Part shown: in pieces, positions 1 to 7,637 of the stretch
Position numbering within the stretch: the stretch's first letter is position 1
Layout: every line of letters starts with the position of its first letter
Source of the DNA: DATAFO01 sp046728935
Lineage (GTDB): Bacteria > Actinomycetota > Thermoleophilia > Solirubrobacterales > 70-9
Length of the DNA stretch: 34,175 bases
NCBI GenBank assembly: GCA_046728935.1
Contig: JBKPFS010000027.1
Coordinates: forward strand, 1 to 34,175
Reading direction: 5' to 3'
The notes under the pieces: generated by a model
Databases searched by the model: none
Told to the model about the DNA's origin: nothing
The model's input: only the letters and a program-made list of their open reading frames with translations
Position numbers and translations under genes: made by a program

Positions 1-119
1 TGCCGTGGCGGGCGGGCTTCGCGCCCCTGCCGGGTTGGGGGGGCCGGGGGGCCCCGGCGCGGGGGGGGGGGGGCGGGGGCCGGCTGCGGGTCCTCGCGGA
101 TGCGGCGCAGATCGAGCGT
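1..119 (-). CDS. serS: Seryl-tRNA synthetase N-terminus, partial (runs off left edge)
   Basis: On the minus strand the codons from 119 read T-LDLRRIREDP. This resembles the first residues of class II seryl-tRNA synthetase, which usually starts M-LD-LR-IRE-P and leads into the coiled-coil tRNA-binding arm. An AGGGGG Shine-Dalgarno-like run at 129-124 sits 4 nt before the codon at 119-117. That codon is ACG where ATG is expected, one transition away. After about 12 residues the reading becomes proline/glycine monotony because of C/G homopolymers, and the family pattern is lost. The gene would lie directly behind the cytochrome gene on the same strand. Either the contig end is poorly resolved or the start is unusual. 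The short match limits certainty. Confidence 0.4.
36..80. repeat. G-homopolymer low-complexity tract
   Basis: Runs of G dominate, including 13 consecutive G at 61-73, with only scattered C. Nothing else in the window looks like this. It falls inside the putative serS start, so it is probably a sequencing or assembly artefact at a contig end rather than a biological repeat. Confidence 0.6.
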
Positions 120-135
120 CGCGCCCCCTAGTTCG

Positions 136-570
136 TCAGCCGGACGGGCACTCGCCCGAAGGGCCAGCCTCGGTGGTCTCGCCCGGTCGCGGCGGACGTT
201 CCACGTCCGAGCCGGCGCAGGCGGCGACGAAGTCGGCCACGGCCTCCGCCTCATCGCCGACGACGATGTTCTGCGGCATGATCGCCCCCGAGAACCCGCC
301 GTTGCGAATCGCCTGAAGCACGTCGTCGGCGCTCTCCACGCGCTGGTCGAGATTCGGGCCCTGGTTGCGAACCGCGCGGTTCGCCGAGCCCTGGGTGCCG
401 GCCGCCTTCAGCGTGTGACACCCCGAGCAGCGCTCGGAGAACAGCACCGCGCCCTCGTAAAGGGAATCGTCCTCCGGGACCTGGATCTTCTCGCTGCCGC
501 AGGCGACGAGCGCGAGCGCCGCGACGATCGTGGCTGTGAGGACGAGGGCGGGTCGCAAGGCCGGCGGCAT
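136..570 (-). CDS. Lipoprotein c-type cytochrome (mono-haem)
   Basis: 144 residues. A hydrophobic N-terminus ends in a lipobox LVAC with the lipidated Cys at residue 24, so the protein is likely tethered to the outer face of the membrane. The haem-binding motif CSGCH is at residues 48-52, and the probable axial Met is residue 98 in GAIMPQ. This fits a small class I cytochrome c (cytochrome_CBB3/Cytochrom_C family) carrying electrons outside the membrane. Two adjacent ATGs exist at 573 and 570. GGAAG lies 1 nt from the first and 4 nt from the second, so the second is preferred. It is divergent from the flavin reductase with only 16 bp between starts. Its redox partner is not evident here. Confidence 0.88.
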   Translation of the reverse strand: MPPALRPALVLTATIVAALALVACGSEKIQVPEDDSLYEGAVLFSERCSGCHTLKAAGTQGSANRAVRNQGPNLDQRVESADDVLQAIRNGGFSGAIMPQNIVVGDEAEAVADFVAACAGSDVERPPRPGETTEAGPSGECPSG

Positions 571-586
571 CATACTTCCGGCGCCG

Positions 587-1072
587 ATGGCCTCGCCGAC
601 GCTCGAGGAGTTCCGCCGCGCGATGGCGCAGCTGCCGACCGGGGTGACGATCGTGTCGGCGTCGGGGCGAAGGGGGCCGGCCGGGGCGACCGCGAATGCC
701 GTCGCCTCGCTCTCGCTGCGGCCGGCGTTGATGCTCGCCTCGCTCGACCGCGGCTCACGCACGCTCGCGGCGATCGACGCCGCGGGCGCCTTTGGCGTCA
801 ACGTGCTTCGCGCCGGCCACGCAGAGCTCGCCCGCTCGTTCGCGAGCAAGGCCCCGCACACCGAGAAGTGGCGCGAGATCGCCTGGTCGGAGCGCGGTGG
901 CGTTCCGGTGATCGACGACGCCCTCGCCTGGGTCGCGTGCGAGCTTCGCGACCGTCATGACGGTGGCGATCACGTGATCCTCACCGGCGAGGTGGTCGAG
1001 CTAGGCGTAGCGGACGACGGCGACCCGCTCGTCTTTCACGCGGGCGCGTACCGAGGCTTAGGGCCGAGTTAG
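587..1072 (+). CDS. Flavin reductase-like FMN-binding protein
   Basis: 161 residues. The N-terminal pattern FRRAMAQLPTGVTIVSA followed by GATANAVASLSLRPALMLASL is typical of the flavin reductase-like domain (split-barrel FMN-binding; two-component monooxygenase reductases such as HpaC/DIM6-NTAB). The C-terminal half has VILTGEVVELGV and a terminal FHAGAYRGL, also typical. It probably reduces FMN with NAD(P)H or binds FMN for a partner oxygenase; no oxygenase gene is adjacent. No Shine-Dalgarno is visible before the ATG, and a -10-like CATACT at 571-576 is 10 nt upstream, so a very short leader is possible. It faces the propeller gene convergently across a hairpin. Confidence 0.9.
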   Translation: MASPTLEEFRRAMAQLPTGVTIVSASGRRGPAGATANAVASLSLRPALMLASLDRGSRTLAAIDAAGAFGVNVLRAGHAELARSFASKAPHTEKWREIAWSERGGVPVIDDALAWVACELRDRHDGGDHVILTGEVVELGVADDGDPLVFHAGAYRGLGPS

Positions 1073-1112
1073 GCCCGCGCTGACGGATCGCGAGGGCGTC
1101 AGCTTCAGCTTG

Positions 1113-1147
1113 GGCGACTTCCGCCAATTCAGTTGGCGTAACTCGCC
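1113..1147 (+). repeat. 35-nt hairpin element, copy C (possible bidirectional terminator)
   Basis: Layout is 9-nt left flank (ending TTC), 7-nt stem arm at 1122-1128, loop TCA, 7-nt arm at 1132-1138, then 9-nt right flank starting TAA. The outer flanks also pair (GGCGA with TCGCC), and counting outward from 1110 to 1150 gives 18-nt arms with 16 matches. It lies between convergent genes with no T-run after it. It shares length and layout with the elements at 18316-18350, 18355-18389 and 30999-31033. Confidence 0.7.
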
Positions 1148-1158
1148 CAATCCACCGG

Positions 1159-2301
1159 CTACCCGACCACGACCTCCTCGCAGTTCCGCGCGACCTTGTC
1201 CTTTACGTCCACGATCACCTTATCGTTGCCGGTGCCGCAGTTGACCTTGTCGCGTTTCGGCTTCCGTTCGGCGGCCTTGACCTTGTCCTTTGCCTTGCCG
1301 GCGCAGAGGAAGTCCTTGCCCTTCCCGCCCTTCAGCTGATCGCGGCCCTTGAGCGAGGCGATCACGTCCTTGAACTTCGAGCCTTTGAGCCTGTCCTTCT
1401 TGTTCGAGCCGACGATCGTGGCCGTCTTGCCCTTGCACTTGGGCGGCTCGACTTCGAAGCCCTCCGCGTAACCGAGCCCAGTCGCCACAGTGTCGGTGGC
1501 GCCAGTTCGCGGGTTCGCGCGACGGATCTCGTCGTCGAACTGGCCGATTACGCGCCCCTGGAAGTCGATGGCGAGGCCGTAGCCGTCGGTCACGAAACCG
1601 GTCGCGACAACCCTGACGTCGCCGGTTCGCGGGTCCACCGCCTCCAGCTCCTCATCGTCGTAGTCGACGATGTAAAGCGCCCCGTCCGGAGCACGGGCGA
1701 GCCCCCCGACTCCGCCAAGTCCGTCGCTAGGGTCCGCGATCGTGCGGAGGTCTCCCGTGCTCGGATCGACCTCGTTGATCCGCGGCGGGCTGCTGAAGTT
1801 CGCCACCAGCGGCTTGCCGTTGGGAGGCACGACGACGCCGAGTGGCTCGTGCAATTCCGGCCCGGAGAACGTCTCGACGAACTCCCCGCCTGGTACGCCG
1901 ATGTCGAAGACCGCGCCGCTGCTGTCAGCGAAGAGATCCGTGGCAAAGAGTTCGCCGCTCGGTGCTCGGGCGAGTCCATCCGGCGTGTCGAAGTCCGCGG
2001 ACTCCGCGAACACGGTGGCGTCGCCCGTCTTCGGATTGACCCTGAAGATCCGAGGCGGTTTACCGACTGAGCCGTAGTCGGCGACGAACAGGGACCCGTC
2101 GGGCGCGACAACCGAGTCATTCGGATTGGCGAACCTCGAGTCGTCCGAGACGACTTGGGAATCACCGGTTCGGGGATCGACTCGGAGAACCTGGCCCGCA
2201 CCCGAGTCCCCGACGATGATGTCGCCGGGCTTCGCCGCCGCGGGCGACGCGGCAATTGCCAGCGTTGCGCCAACGGCCGCGATCAGTCCCGCCTTCCTCA
2301 C
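1159..2301 (-). CDS. Secreted NHL/SMP-30-like beta-propeller with lysine-rich RTX-like tail
   Basis: 380 residues from a GTG start. A Sec signal peptide ends near SPAAA (residues 19-23). About six propeller blades follow, marked by repeated phrases such as APDGSLFVAD, VDPRTGD and LARAPDGALYIVD, as in SMP-30/NHL-type propellers. The tail from about residue 290 begins CKGKTATIVG and contains degenerate RTX nonapeptides in which Asp is kept but many Gly are replaced by Lys (LKGSKFKDVIASLKGRDQ); it ends near a Cys pair and NCEEVVV. The ligand or substrate is unknown. The GTG overlaps the original stop of the upstream paralogue in a GTGA, implying translational coupling in an operon of two duplicated genes. 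Confidence 0.85.
   Translation of the reverse strand: MRKAGLIAAVGATLAIAASPAAAKPGDIIVGDSGAGQVLRVDPRTGDSQVVSDDSRFANPNDSVVAPDGSLFVADYGSVGKPPRIFRVNPKTGDATVFAESADFDTPDGLARAPSGELFATDLFADSSGAVFDIGVPGGEFVETFSGPELHEPLGVVVPPNGKPLVANFSSPPRINEVDPSTGDLRTIADPSDGLGGVGGLARAPDGALYIVDYDDEELEAVDPRTGDVRVVATGFVTDGYGLAIDFQGRVIGQFDDEIRRANPRTGATDTVATGLGYAEGFEVEPPKCKGKTATIVGSNKKDRLKGSKFKDVIASLKGRDQLKGGKGKDFLCAGKAKDKVKAAERKPKRDKVNCGTGNDKVIVDVKDKVARNCEEVVVG
1165..1452. repeat. Direct repeat copy 1 (propeller gene 3' end)
   Basis: 288 bp encoding the RTX-like tail, closely similar to 2304-2586 (283 bp). The propeller-coding parts upstream have diverged much more. The 5-bp length difference is the deletion that breaks the second gene. 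Confidence 0.85.
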
Positions 2302-3402
2302 CTGACCACGACCTCCTCGCAGTTCCGGGCGACCTTGTCCTTCTCGTCGACGATCGCCCTGTCGTTGCCAGTGCCGCAGTTCACCTTGTCGCGCTTCGGC
2401 TTCCGTTCGGCGGCCTTCACCTTGTCATTTGACTTGCCGGCGCAGATGAAGTCCTTGCCTTTGCCGCCCTTGACTTGATCCTTGCCCTTGAGCGATCACG
2501 TCCTTGAACTTCGAGCCCTTGAGCTTGTCCTTCTTATTCGAGCCGACGATCGTGGCGGTCTTGCCCTTGCACTTCGGGGGCTCGACCCCGATGCCGATCG
2601 GACCGCTGATGCCGTCAGCCGCAGAGGCGACCTCCGACACGTCGCCAGTCTTGGGGTCCACCCTGTTGACCGCGTCGGGGATGTTGTAGCTAGTGGTGTA
2701 GACGAGCCCGTTGGGGGCGAGCGCCAAGCCGTAGACATTCCCGAGGCCCGAAGCGAGATCCTGGACCGCCCCGTCATGGATCCGTACGAGGTGGCCATCG
2801 CCCTGCCGCGTGACCACGTAGACATCGCCGTTAGGCGCCCGCACCACGTCCGCAGCCTGGTCGAGGTCCACGTCCTCCGCAAAGACCGACTCATCGCCGT
2901 TCGCCGCAAAACGAAGGATCCCAACGGGGGGGTTGGTCGCAAGCGTCGTGCGGTTCGGCAGGGCATCGAGACCCCACAGGTTGGGGCTCAGCGCGAAGAC
3001 GGTCGGTGAACCGCCCGGCTTGAGCTGCCAGAGCCTTTCGTCGGCGTCTGAGATGAGCAGCCGCCCGTCGGGCGCGCGGTCGAGGCCCCAGGGAAAGAGG
3101 CTACTCGAGAACTGCCCGACGCTGGCGGCGTTCCCCCCCTCCTCAGGAACCTGGAAGACGTCACCGTTCGCCACGTTCGCGGTCACAAACAGCGACCCGT
3201 CGGGGGCAAAGGTGAGATACGAGAGCGCCTCGAAATCGTCGTCGCCGCTCAATACGTCGATGTCCGAGCCGTCCGGACTGAGCCTGCTCACTTCGCCGCT
3301 GTCGTACTCGGCGACGATCAGGTCGCCCGGCTTCGCGCTCGCCGGCGCCGCGCCGATCGTCAGCGCGACGACGATCCCTGCGACCAAGCCTGCCTTCTTC
3401 AT
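2298..3402 (-). pseudogene. Frameshifted paralogue of the secreted beta-propeller protein
   Basis: The start ATG at 3402 follows a GGGGAGA ribosome site. The product has a signal peptide ending APASA, then propeller repeats (LIVAEYDSGEV, FAPDGSLFV, ALAPNGLVYTTS) and the CKGKTATIVG tail opening. Near 2495 the gene lacks 5 bases present in the neighbouring paralogue, which shifts the frame; the shifted reading ends at 2425 with an unrelated tail (GSSQGRQRQGLHLRRQVK). Restoring 5 bases gives 370 codons ending at a TGA at 2298-2300 that overlaps the next gene's GTG. The intact ancestor is therefore clear. It may be a true recent mutation or a sequencing error; a protein with a shortened tail may still be made. 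Confidence 0.8.
2304..2586. repeat. Direct repeat copy 2 (propeller gene 3' end)
   Basis: 283 bp counterpart of 1165-1452, with a 5-base deletion at about 2495. High similarity limited to the gene ends suggests recent duplication or gene conversion of the tail. Confidence 0.85.
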
Positions 3403-3434
3403 GCGGTCTCCCCGGTTGAACAACCCGAGCCGCG

Positions 3435-3440
3435 ATCCTA
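3435..3440 (-). promoter_or_regulatory. Candidate -10 for the beta-propeller pair
   Basis: TAGGAT on the minus strand lies about 33 nt before the ATG at 3402. This leaves a leader with the Shine-Dalgarno GGGGAGA. No clear -35 is visible. Confidence 0.3.
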
Positions 3441-3442
3441 AC

Positions 3443-3880
3443 TCAGAACAGCCCGCCGCTCGTGCCGGCGGCGCGCAGGGCGAGAGCAAAGATGACCAGC
3501 GCCGAGACGGCCATGATCCCCGTCTCGCGGCGGACGATCGCGAGCGCCAGGAGGCGCTGCCGCTCGCGCGGCAGGGCCTCGAAGTCGAGGCCCTCGAGCT
3601 CGCGCTCGGCGGCGCCCGCGCGGGCGGCCTCGGCGAGCAGGGACACGACCAGCGGCAGGACGCCGTAGACGTAGTGGAGGCCGTCCGGCGCCTCGCGCCC
3701 GAGCAGGAGCAGGATCGCGCCGAGCAGCACCTGGATGACCACCGCCACCTGCGCGATCCGGAGCAGGTACCAGAAGGCGACGCTGGGGCGCTCGCGTAGC
3801 CACGCGACTCCGCCCCAGGCCCCAGCGAGGAGATTCGTCGCGAGAACGGCGATGCCGCCGATCAGGTGGACCGTGGCCAC
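3443..3880 (-). CDS. Four-helix membrane protein of unknown function
   Basis: 145 residues if started at the GTG at 3880 (weak GAGG upstream). The frame stays open to a TTG at 3946, giving 167 residues. Four hydrophobic segments are visible: HLIGGIAVLATNLLAGAWG, LLRIAQVAVVIQVLLGAILL, VYGVLPLVVSLLAEAA and GIMAVSALVIFALAL. Between helices 3 and 4 is a charged loop with many Glu and Arg residues. I do not recognise the family. It is divergent from nuoA, and the gap holds the probable nuo promoter. Codon use matches the surroundings. A role in respiration is possible from position only. Confidence 0.65.
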   Translation of the reverse strand: MATVHLIGGIAVLATNLLAGAWGGVAWLRERPSVAFWYLLRIAQVAVVIQVLLGAILLLLGREAPDGLHYVYGVLPLVVSLLAEAARAGAAERELEGLDFEALPRERQRLLALAIVRRETGIMAVSALVIFALALRAAGTSGGLF

Positions 3881-3962
3881 CGGGGCCTCAAATCCGCTCG
3901 AGGGTCGGGAATCCGCTTGCTGATGCGGAAAAGCACTATGTAGCAACCTCGCACAAAGTGGA

Positions 3963-3968
3963 TATAAC
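3963..3968 (+). promoter_or_regulatory. Candidate -10 of the nuo operon
   Basis: TATAAC, the best -10 match in the AT-richer spacer before nuoA, ends 11 nt before the GTG start. The leader would be only about 5 nt. No good -35 is seen. Just upstream, 3912-3929 holds a short TCCGC/GCGGA dyad that could be an operator. Confidence 0.4.
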
Positions 3969-3979
3969 TTGCCCTTGGA

Positions 3980-4342
3980 GTGCTGAGGAGCTACCTCCCC
4001 GTGATCGTGTTCGCCGGGCTAGGCCTGATCGTCGGCTCCGCGCTCGCGCTCCTCAACGCGATCGTCGGGTATCGGCGACGGCCGAGCCGGGTGAAGAGCG
4101 ACCCGTACGAGTGTGGCCTCCCCACGGAGGTCTCGCGGACGTTCCGCTTCGGGGTCAGCTTCTACATGGTCGCGATGCTCTTCATCCTCTTCGACATCGA
4201 GGTCGTCTTCCTCTATCCGGTCGGCGTGATCCTCAACGCCGCCGACTCGGTGTTCGTCCTCGTTGAGATCGCCGTGTTCGTGGTCCTGCTCCTGGTGGCA
4301 CTGATCTACGTCTGGCGGCGGGGGGCCCTCGACTGGAGGTGA
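3980..4342 (+). CDS. nuoA: NADH-quinone oxidoreductase subunit A
   Basis: 120 residues, normal for NuoA. Three membrane helices are visible (YLPVIVFAGLGLIVGSALAL; VSFYMVAMLFILFDIEVVFL; a C-terminal FVLVEIAVFVVLLLVALIYVW). The loop after helix 1 has the family signature SDPYECGLP, and helix 2 carries FDIEVVFLYP with the conserved acidic pair. NuoA lies in the membrane arm beside the quinone cavity and links proton movement to NuoH/J/K. It is the first gene of the operon. The GTG start has little Shine-Dalgarno, so initiation may be near-leaderless. Its stop overlaps the nuoB GTG (GTGA). Confidence 0.96.
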   Translation: MLRSYLPVIVFAGLGLIVGSALALLNAIVGYRRRPSRVKSDPYECGLPTEVSRTFRFGVSFYMVAMLFILFDIEVVFLYPVGVILNAADSVFVLVEIAVFVVLLLVALIYVWRRGALDWR

Positions 4343-5073
4343 GGCGCGAGAAGCTGCGGGCTCTGTCGCCGCTCGACGAGCCCTCGCCGGGGACCGAGGA
4401 GCTGCGCGTGCGCCAGCTCCGGGCCCGCGACCTGCTGCGCGGTGAGCTCGAGGGAGCCGAGCTCGAGCAGCATGTCGAGGAGTCGGTGCTGACGACGACG
4501 CTCGAGAAGGTGTTCAACTGGGGGCGAGCGAACGCGATGTTTCCGCTCACCTTCGGACTCGCATGCTGCGGGATCGAGATGATGTCGATCGTCTCGCCCC
4601 GCTACGACATCGCCCGCTTCGGCGCGGAGGCGATGCGGGCCTCGCCGCGGCAGGCCGACTTCATCATCCTCTCGGGCCGGGTCTCGATCAAGATGGCGCC
4701 GGTCGTCCGCCGCCTCTACGACCAGATGCTGGAGCCGAAGTGGGCGATCTCGATGGGGGCGTGCTCCTCCTCAGGCGGGATGTTCGCCAACTACGCCGTC
4801 GTCCAGGGGGCCGACAAGTTCATGCCGGTGGACATCCACGTCCCCGGCTGCCCGCCCCGGCCCGAGGCGCTGATCTACGGCTTCAACAAGCTCCAGCGGA
4901 TGATCCTCGGCAACCCGGACCCGGGCTGGCGCGCCCGTTACAACGCCGCCGGCACCGAGGAGTGGGCGCGCGAGGACGTGCTCACGGACCAGTCCTCCGA
5001 GGCGGCCCAGGCGGCCTACGCGGCGGCGCGCGAGATGGTGCTCCGCGAGGAGACGGTTGGCCGCGATGCCTGA
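4339..5073 (+). CDS. nuoB: NADH-quinone oxidoreductase subunit B (N2 cluster)
   Basis: 244 residues, longer than most NuoB because of a charged N-terminal extension of about 48 residues. It carries the terminal [4Fe-4S] cluster N2, which passes electrons to quinone. The ligands are visible as adjacent Cys76-Cys77 in GLACCGIEMM, Cys142 in GACSSSGGMF and Cys171 in VPGCPPRPEAL. It docks with NuoC/D/I in the peripheral arm. It starts at a GTG overlapping the nuoA stop. Its own stop overlaps nuoC within ATGCCTGA. The C-terminal tail of about 45 residues (ending REETVGRDA) is Ala/Glu rich and is probably not catalytic. Confidence 0.96.
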   Translation: MRREKLRALSPLDEPSPGTEELRVRQLRARDLLRGELEGAELEQHVEESVLTTTLEKVFNWGRANAMFPLTFGLACCGIEMMSIVSPRYDIARFGAEAMRASPRQADFIILSGRVSIKMAPVVRRLYDQMLEPKWAISMGACSSSGGMFANYAVVQGADKFMPVDIHVPGCPPRPEALIYGFNKLQRMILGNPDPGWRARYNAAGTEEWAREDVLTDQSSEAAQAAYAAAREMVLREETVGRDA

Positions 5074-5596
5074 TGCGCCCGGCCTCGAGCTGATCGCCCA
5101 GGAGCTCAACCAGGCCCACGCCGGCTCCGTGCTCGACACCTACCACGAGCACGGGGACGCCTGCCTGATCGTCGACCCCGAGCACGTACTCGACGTTCTC
5201 GCCTGGCTCCGGGACACCCCGGGCCAGGAGTACCGCTTCCTGTCCAGCGTCCACGGCGTGGACTACCTGCCCGCCGAGCCCCGGTTCGGGGTCATCTACG
5301 AGCTGCTCAACATGCCGCGCGTTGAGCGCCTGCGCTTGCGGGCCGCCGTCGCCGATCCCAGCGGGGAGCGGCTGCCGGAGGTGCCGAGCGCTGTCGAGCT
5401 CTTCCCGACCGCCGAGTTCCACGAGCGCGAGGTCTACGACTTCTTCGGCATCTCCTTCCGGGGCCACCCGGACCTGCGCCGGATCCTGATGCCCGAGGAC
5501 TACGTCGGCTGGCCGCTGCGGCGCGACTTCCCGGTCGGCGGCGAGTCGGTGATCTTCACGCGCGACGAGCGGCGCGTTCCCAGGTGGTTCGAGTGA
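5066..5596 (+). CDS. nuoC: NADH-quinone oxidoreductase subunit C
   Basis: 176 residues, a stand-alone NuoC (not fused to NuoD as in E. coli). It contains the 30-kDa subunit signature EREVYDFFGI followed by HPDLRRILMPEDY and the terminal FPVGGE. It is a structural subunit of the hydrophilic arm contacting NuoB and NuoD. ATG at 5066 is chosen; a TTG at 5057 in the same frame is less likely. It overlaps the nuoB stop by 8 nt, and its own stop overlaps the nuoD GTG, so both junctions suggest coupled translation. Confidence 0.95.
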   Translation: MPDAPGLELIAQELNQAHAGSVLDTYHEHGDACLIVDPEHVLDVLAWLRDTPGQEYRFLSSVHGVDYLPAEPRFGVIYELLNMPRVERLRLRAAVADPSGERLPEVPSAVELFPTAEFHEREVYDFFGISFRGHPDLRRILMPEDYVGWPLRRDFPVGGESVIFTRDERRVPRWFE

Positions 5597-6888
5597 GCGA
5601 CGGGGCCACCACCCGGGGGTCTGCGCCGACCCACGGCGGCGACCGGATCGCCCGGACCGCGGCCGAGGTCATCGGCACCTCGCCGATCGAGCGCACCGCC
5701 GCCGGCGAGGCGCTCGAGCCAGAGCAGGAGCTGATGACGATCAACATGGGGCCCCACCACCCCGCCACCCACGGAGTGCTGCGGCTCCTGGTGTCGCTTC
5801 AGGGAGAGATCGTCCGCGACCTGAAGCCGATCATGGGCTACGTCCACACCGGGATCGAGAAGAGCTGCGAGGACAAGTCGTACTGGAAGGTGATCCCGTT
5901 CGTGGAGCGGATGGACTACCTCTCGTACTTCTTCAACGCCGAGGCCTTCTGCGGCTGTGTGGAGAAGCTGCTCGAGCTCGAGGTCCCGCGCCGGGCGCAG
6001 TACCTGCGCGTTATCCACATGGAGCTGACCCGGATCCAGTCGCACCTGATCTGGCTCGGGACCACGGCGCTCGACCTCGGCGCGATGTCGATGTTCTTCT
6101 ACTGCTTCCGCGACCGCGACCGGATCATGGACCTGTTCGAGATGTCCACCGGGCAGCGGATGCACCCGCGCTACACCCAGGTCGGCGGGGTCTTCGAGGA
6201 CATCCCGGTCGGGTTCGCCGATCGCACGCTCGCCTTCTGCCGCGAGTTCCCGAGCCGCGTGGACCAGTTCGAGGCCCTGCTGACCCGGAACGAGATCTTC
6301 CTCAATCGCACCCGGGGCGTGGGCATCGTCGACCGTCAGCGCCTGCTAGACCTCGGCGTCACCGGGCCCCTGATCCGGGCGGCCGGTGAGCCCTGGGACC
6401 TGCGCAAGGTCGCCCCCTACTCCTCCTACGACGACTTCGAGTTCGCGATCCCGGTCGGGACCGTCGGCGACGGCTGGGACCGCTACCGGGTCCGCGTGCG
6501 TGAGATGCGCGAGTCGGTCCGGATCATCGAGCAGGCGCTCGAGGGCCTGCCGGAGGGTCCGTGGATCGCGGACGACCGCAAGGTCGTGCTGCCGCCTCGC
6601 CACGAGCTTTCGACCTCGATGGAGGCGCTCATCCATCACTTCAAGCTCGTCACCGAGGGCTTCCGGGTGCCGCCCGGGGAGGCCTACTACGCGGTCGAGT
6701 CGCCGCGCGGCGAGCTCGGGTGCTTCGTGCTCGCGGACGGCTCCGCCAAGCCGGCCCGGGTCCACATCCGCGACCCCTCGTTCGTCCACATGCAGAGCCT
6801 CCGCGACATGTGCGTGGGCGGATACGTCGCCGATCTGATCCAGAACCTGGCGATGCTCGACCCGATCCTCGGGGGGATCGACCGGTGA
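5593..6888 (+). CDS. nuoD: NADH-quinone oxidoreductase subunit D
   Basis: 431 residues. The 49-kDa subunit lines the quinone site with NuoB. The hallmark GPHHPATHGVLRL is at about residues 53-65, followed by GYVHTGIEKSCEDKSYWKV. The C-terminus ends DPILGGIDR as usual for the family. The first about 50 residues are a variable leader. The GTG at 5593 overlaps the nuoC stop (GTGA), the pattern used across this operon; another GTG at 5584 would add three residues. It ends in a GTGA overlap with nuoE. Confidence 0.96.
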   Translation: MSDGATTRGSAPTHGGDRIARTAAEVIGTSPIERTAAGEALEPEQELMTINMGPHHPATHGVLRLLVSLQGEIVRDLKPIMGYVHTGIEKSCEDKSYWKVIPFVERMDYLSYFFNAEAFCGCVEKLLELEVPRRAQYLRVIHMELTRIQSHLIWLGTTALDLGAMSMFFYCFRDRDRIMDLFEMSTGQRMHPRYTQVGGVFEDIPVGFADRTLAFCREFPSRVDQFEALLTRNEIFLNRTRGVGIVDRQRLLDLGVTGPLIRAAGEPWDLRKVAPYSSYDDFEFAIPVGTVGDGWDRYRVRVREMRESVRIIEQALEGLPEGPWIADDRKVVLPPRHELSTSMEALIHHFKLVTEGFRVPPGEAYYAVESPRGELGCFVLADGSAKPARVHIRDPSFVHMQSLRDMCVGGYVADLIQNLAMLDPILGGIDR

Positions 6889-7637
6889 GCGCGCAACCAA
6901 CACCGCCGGAATCCTCCGCTTCGCGTCCGGTTCCGGCGGGTCATCTCGAGTCCACCGACGAGATGCCCGCCGAGGAGCGGCGGGCGCTGATCGCCTCGAT
7001 GCGCCCCGAGGACGCCGAGCGAGTGCCGGAGCTCCACGAGGTGGAGGTGCCGGACGAGCTTCGGGAGCAGATCGAGCGCGCGATGTCGCGCTATCCCCAG
7101 GTCCGCTCGGCCTCGATCCCCGCCCTGTGGGCGGTCCAGCGCCACTACGGCTGGTGCCCGCCCGACGGGATCCGCCAGGCGGCCGCGGTGATGGGCGTCA
7201 CCCCGGCGTACCTGGAGTCGGTGGCGAGCTTCTACGACCTCTTCCGCACCACGCCGGCAGGCCGCCACCGGGTGCTGATCTGCCACAACATCTCCTGCTG
7301 GATGCGCGGCGCCGATGAGCTCACGCGCGCTTTGTGCGAAGCCGCCGGCGTCGACGCCCACGACGCCGATCACGACGGGGCGAGCTCCGCCGACGGGGAG
7401 ATCTTCATCAAGGGCTTCGAGTGCCTCGGGGCGTGCGACATCGCGCCGATGGCCTCGATCGACGACCGCTATTACGGGCCCCTCGACGAGGCGGACGCGG
7501 CAACGGCGATCGAGCAGCTGCGGTCCGGCGCGGACGTGCTGCCCGAAAAGGCGATCTCCAGGCGCGGTGCCGCGGGCGGACCGGAGCCCGACCCGGACCC
7601 GCGTGTGGCGGAGGTCGAGGGGGCGACCGATGCCTGA
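6885..7637 (+). CDS. nuoE: NADH-quinone oxidoreductase subunit E (2Fe-2S N1a)
   Basis: 250 residues, longer than the about 160-170 of typical NuoE. It has an N-terminal extension of about 50 residues and a charged C-terminal tail. The thioredoxin-like [2Fe-2S] fold binds cluster N1a through Cys133-x4-Cys138 (CHNISCWMRG) and Cys180-x3-Cys184 (CLGAC). It pairs with NuoF in the NADH dehydrogenase module. The GTG start overlaps the nuoD stop. An internal ATG at 6963 could give a shorter form. Its stop overlaps nuoF within ATGCCTGA, the same 8-nt overlap seen between nuoB and nuoC. Confidence 0.95.
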   Translation: MSAQPTPPESSASRPVPAGHLESTDEMPAEERRALIASMRPEDAERVPELHEVEVPDELREQIERAMSRYPQVRSASIPALWAVQRHYGWCPPDGIRQAAAVMGVTPAYLESVASFYDLFRTTPAGRHRVLICHNISCWMRGADELTRALCEAAGVDAHDADHDGASSADGEIFIKGFECLGACDIAPMASIDDRYYGPLDEADAATAIEQLRSGADVLPEKAISRRGAAGGPEPDPDPRVAEVEGATDA

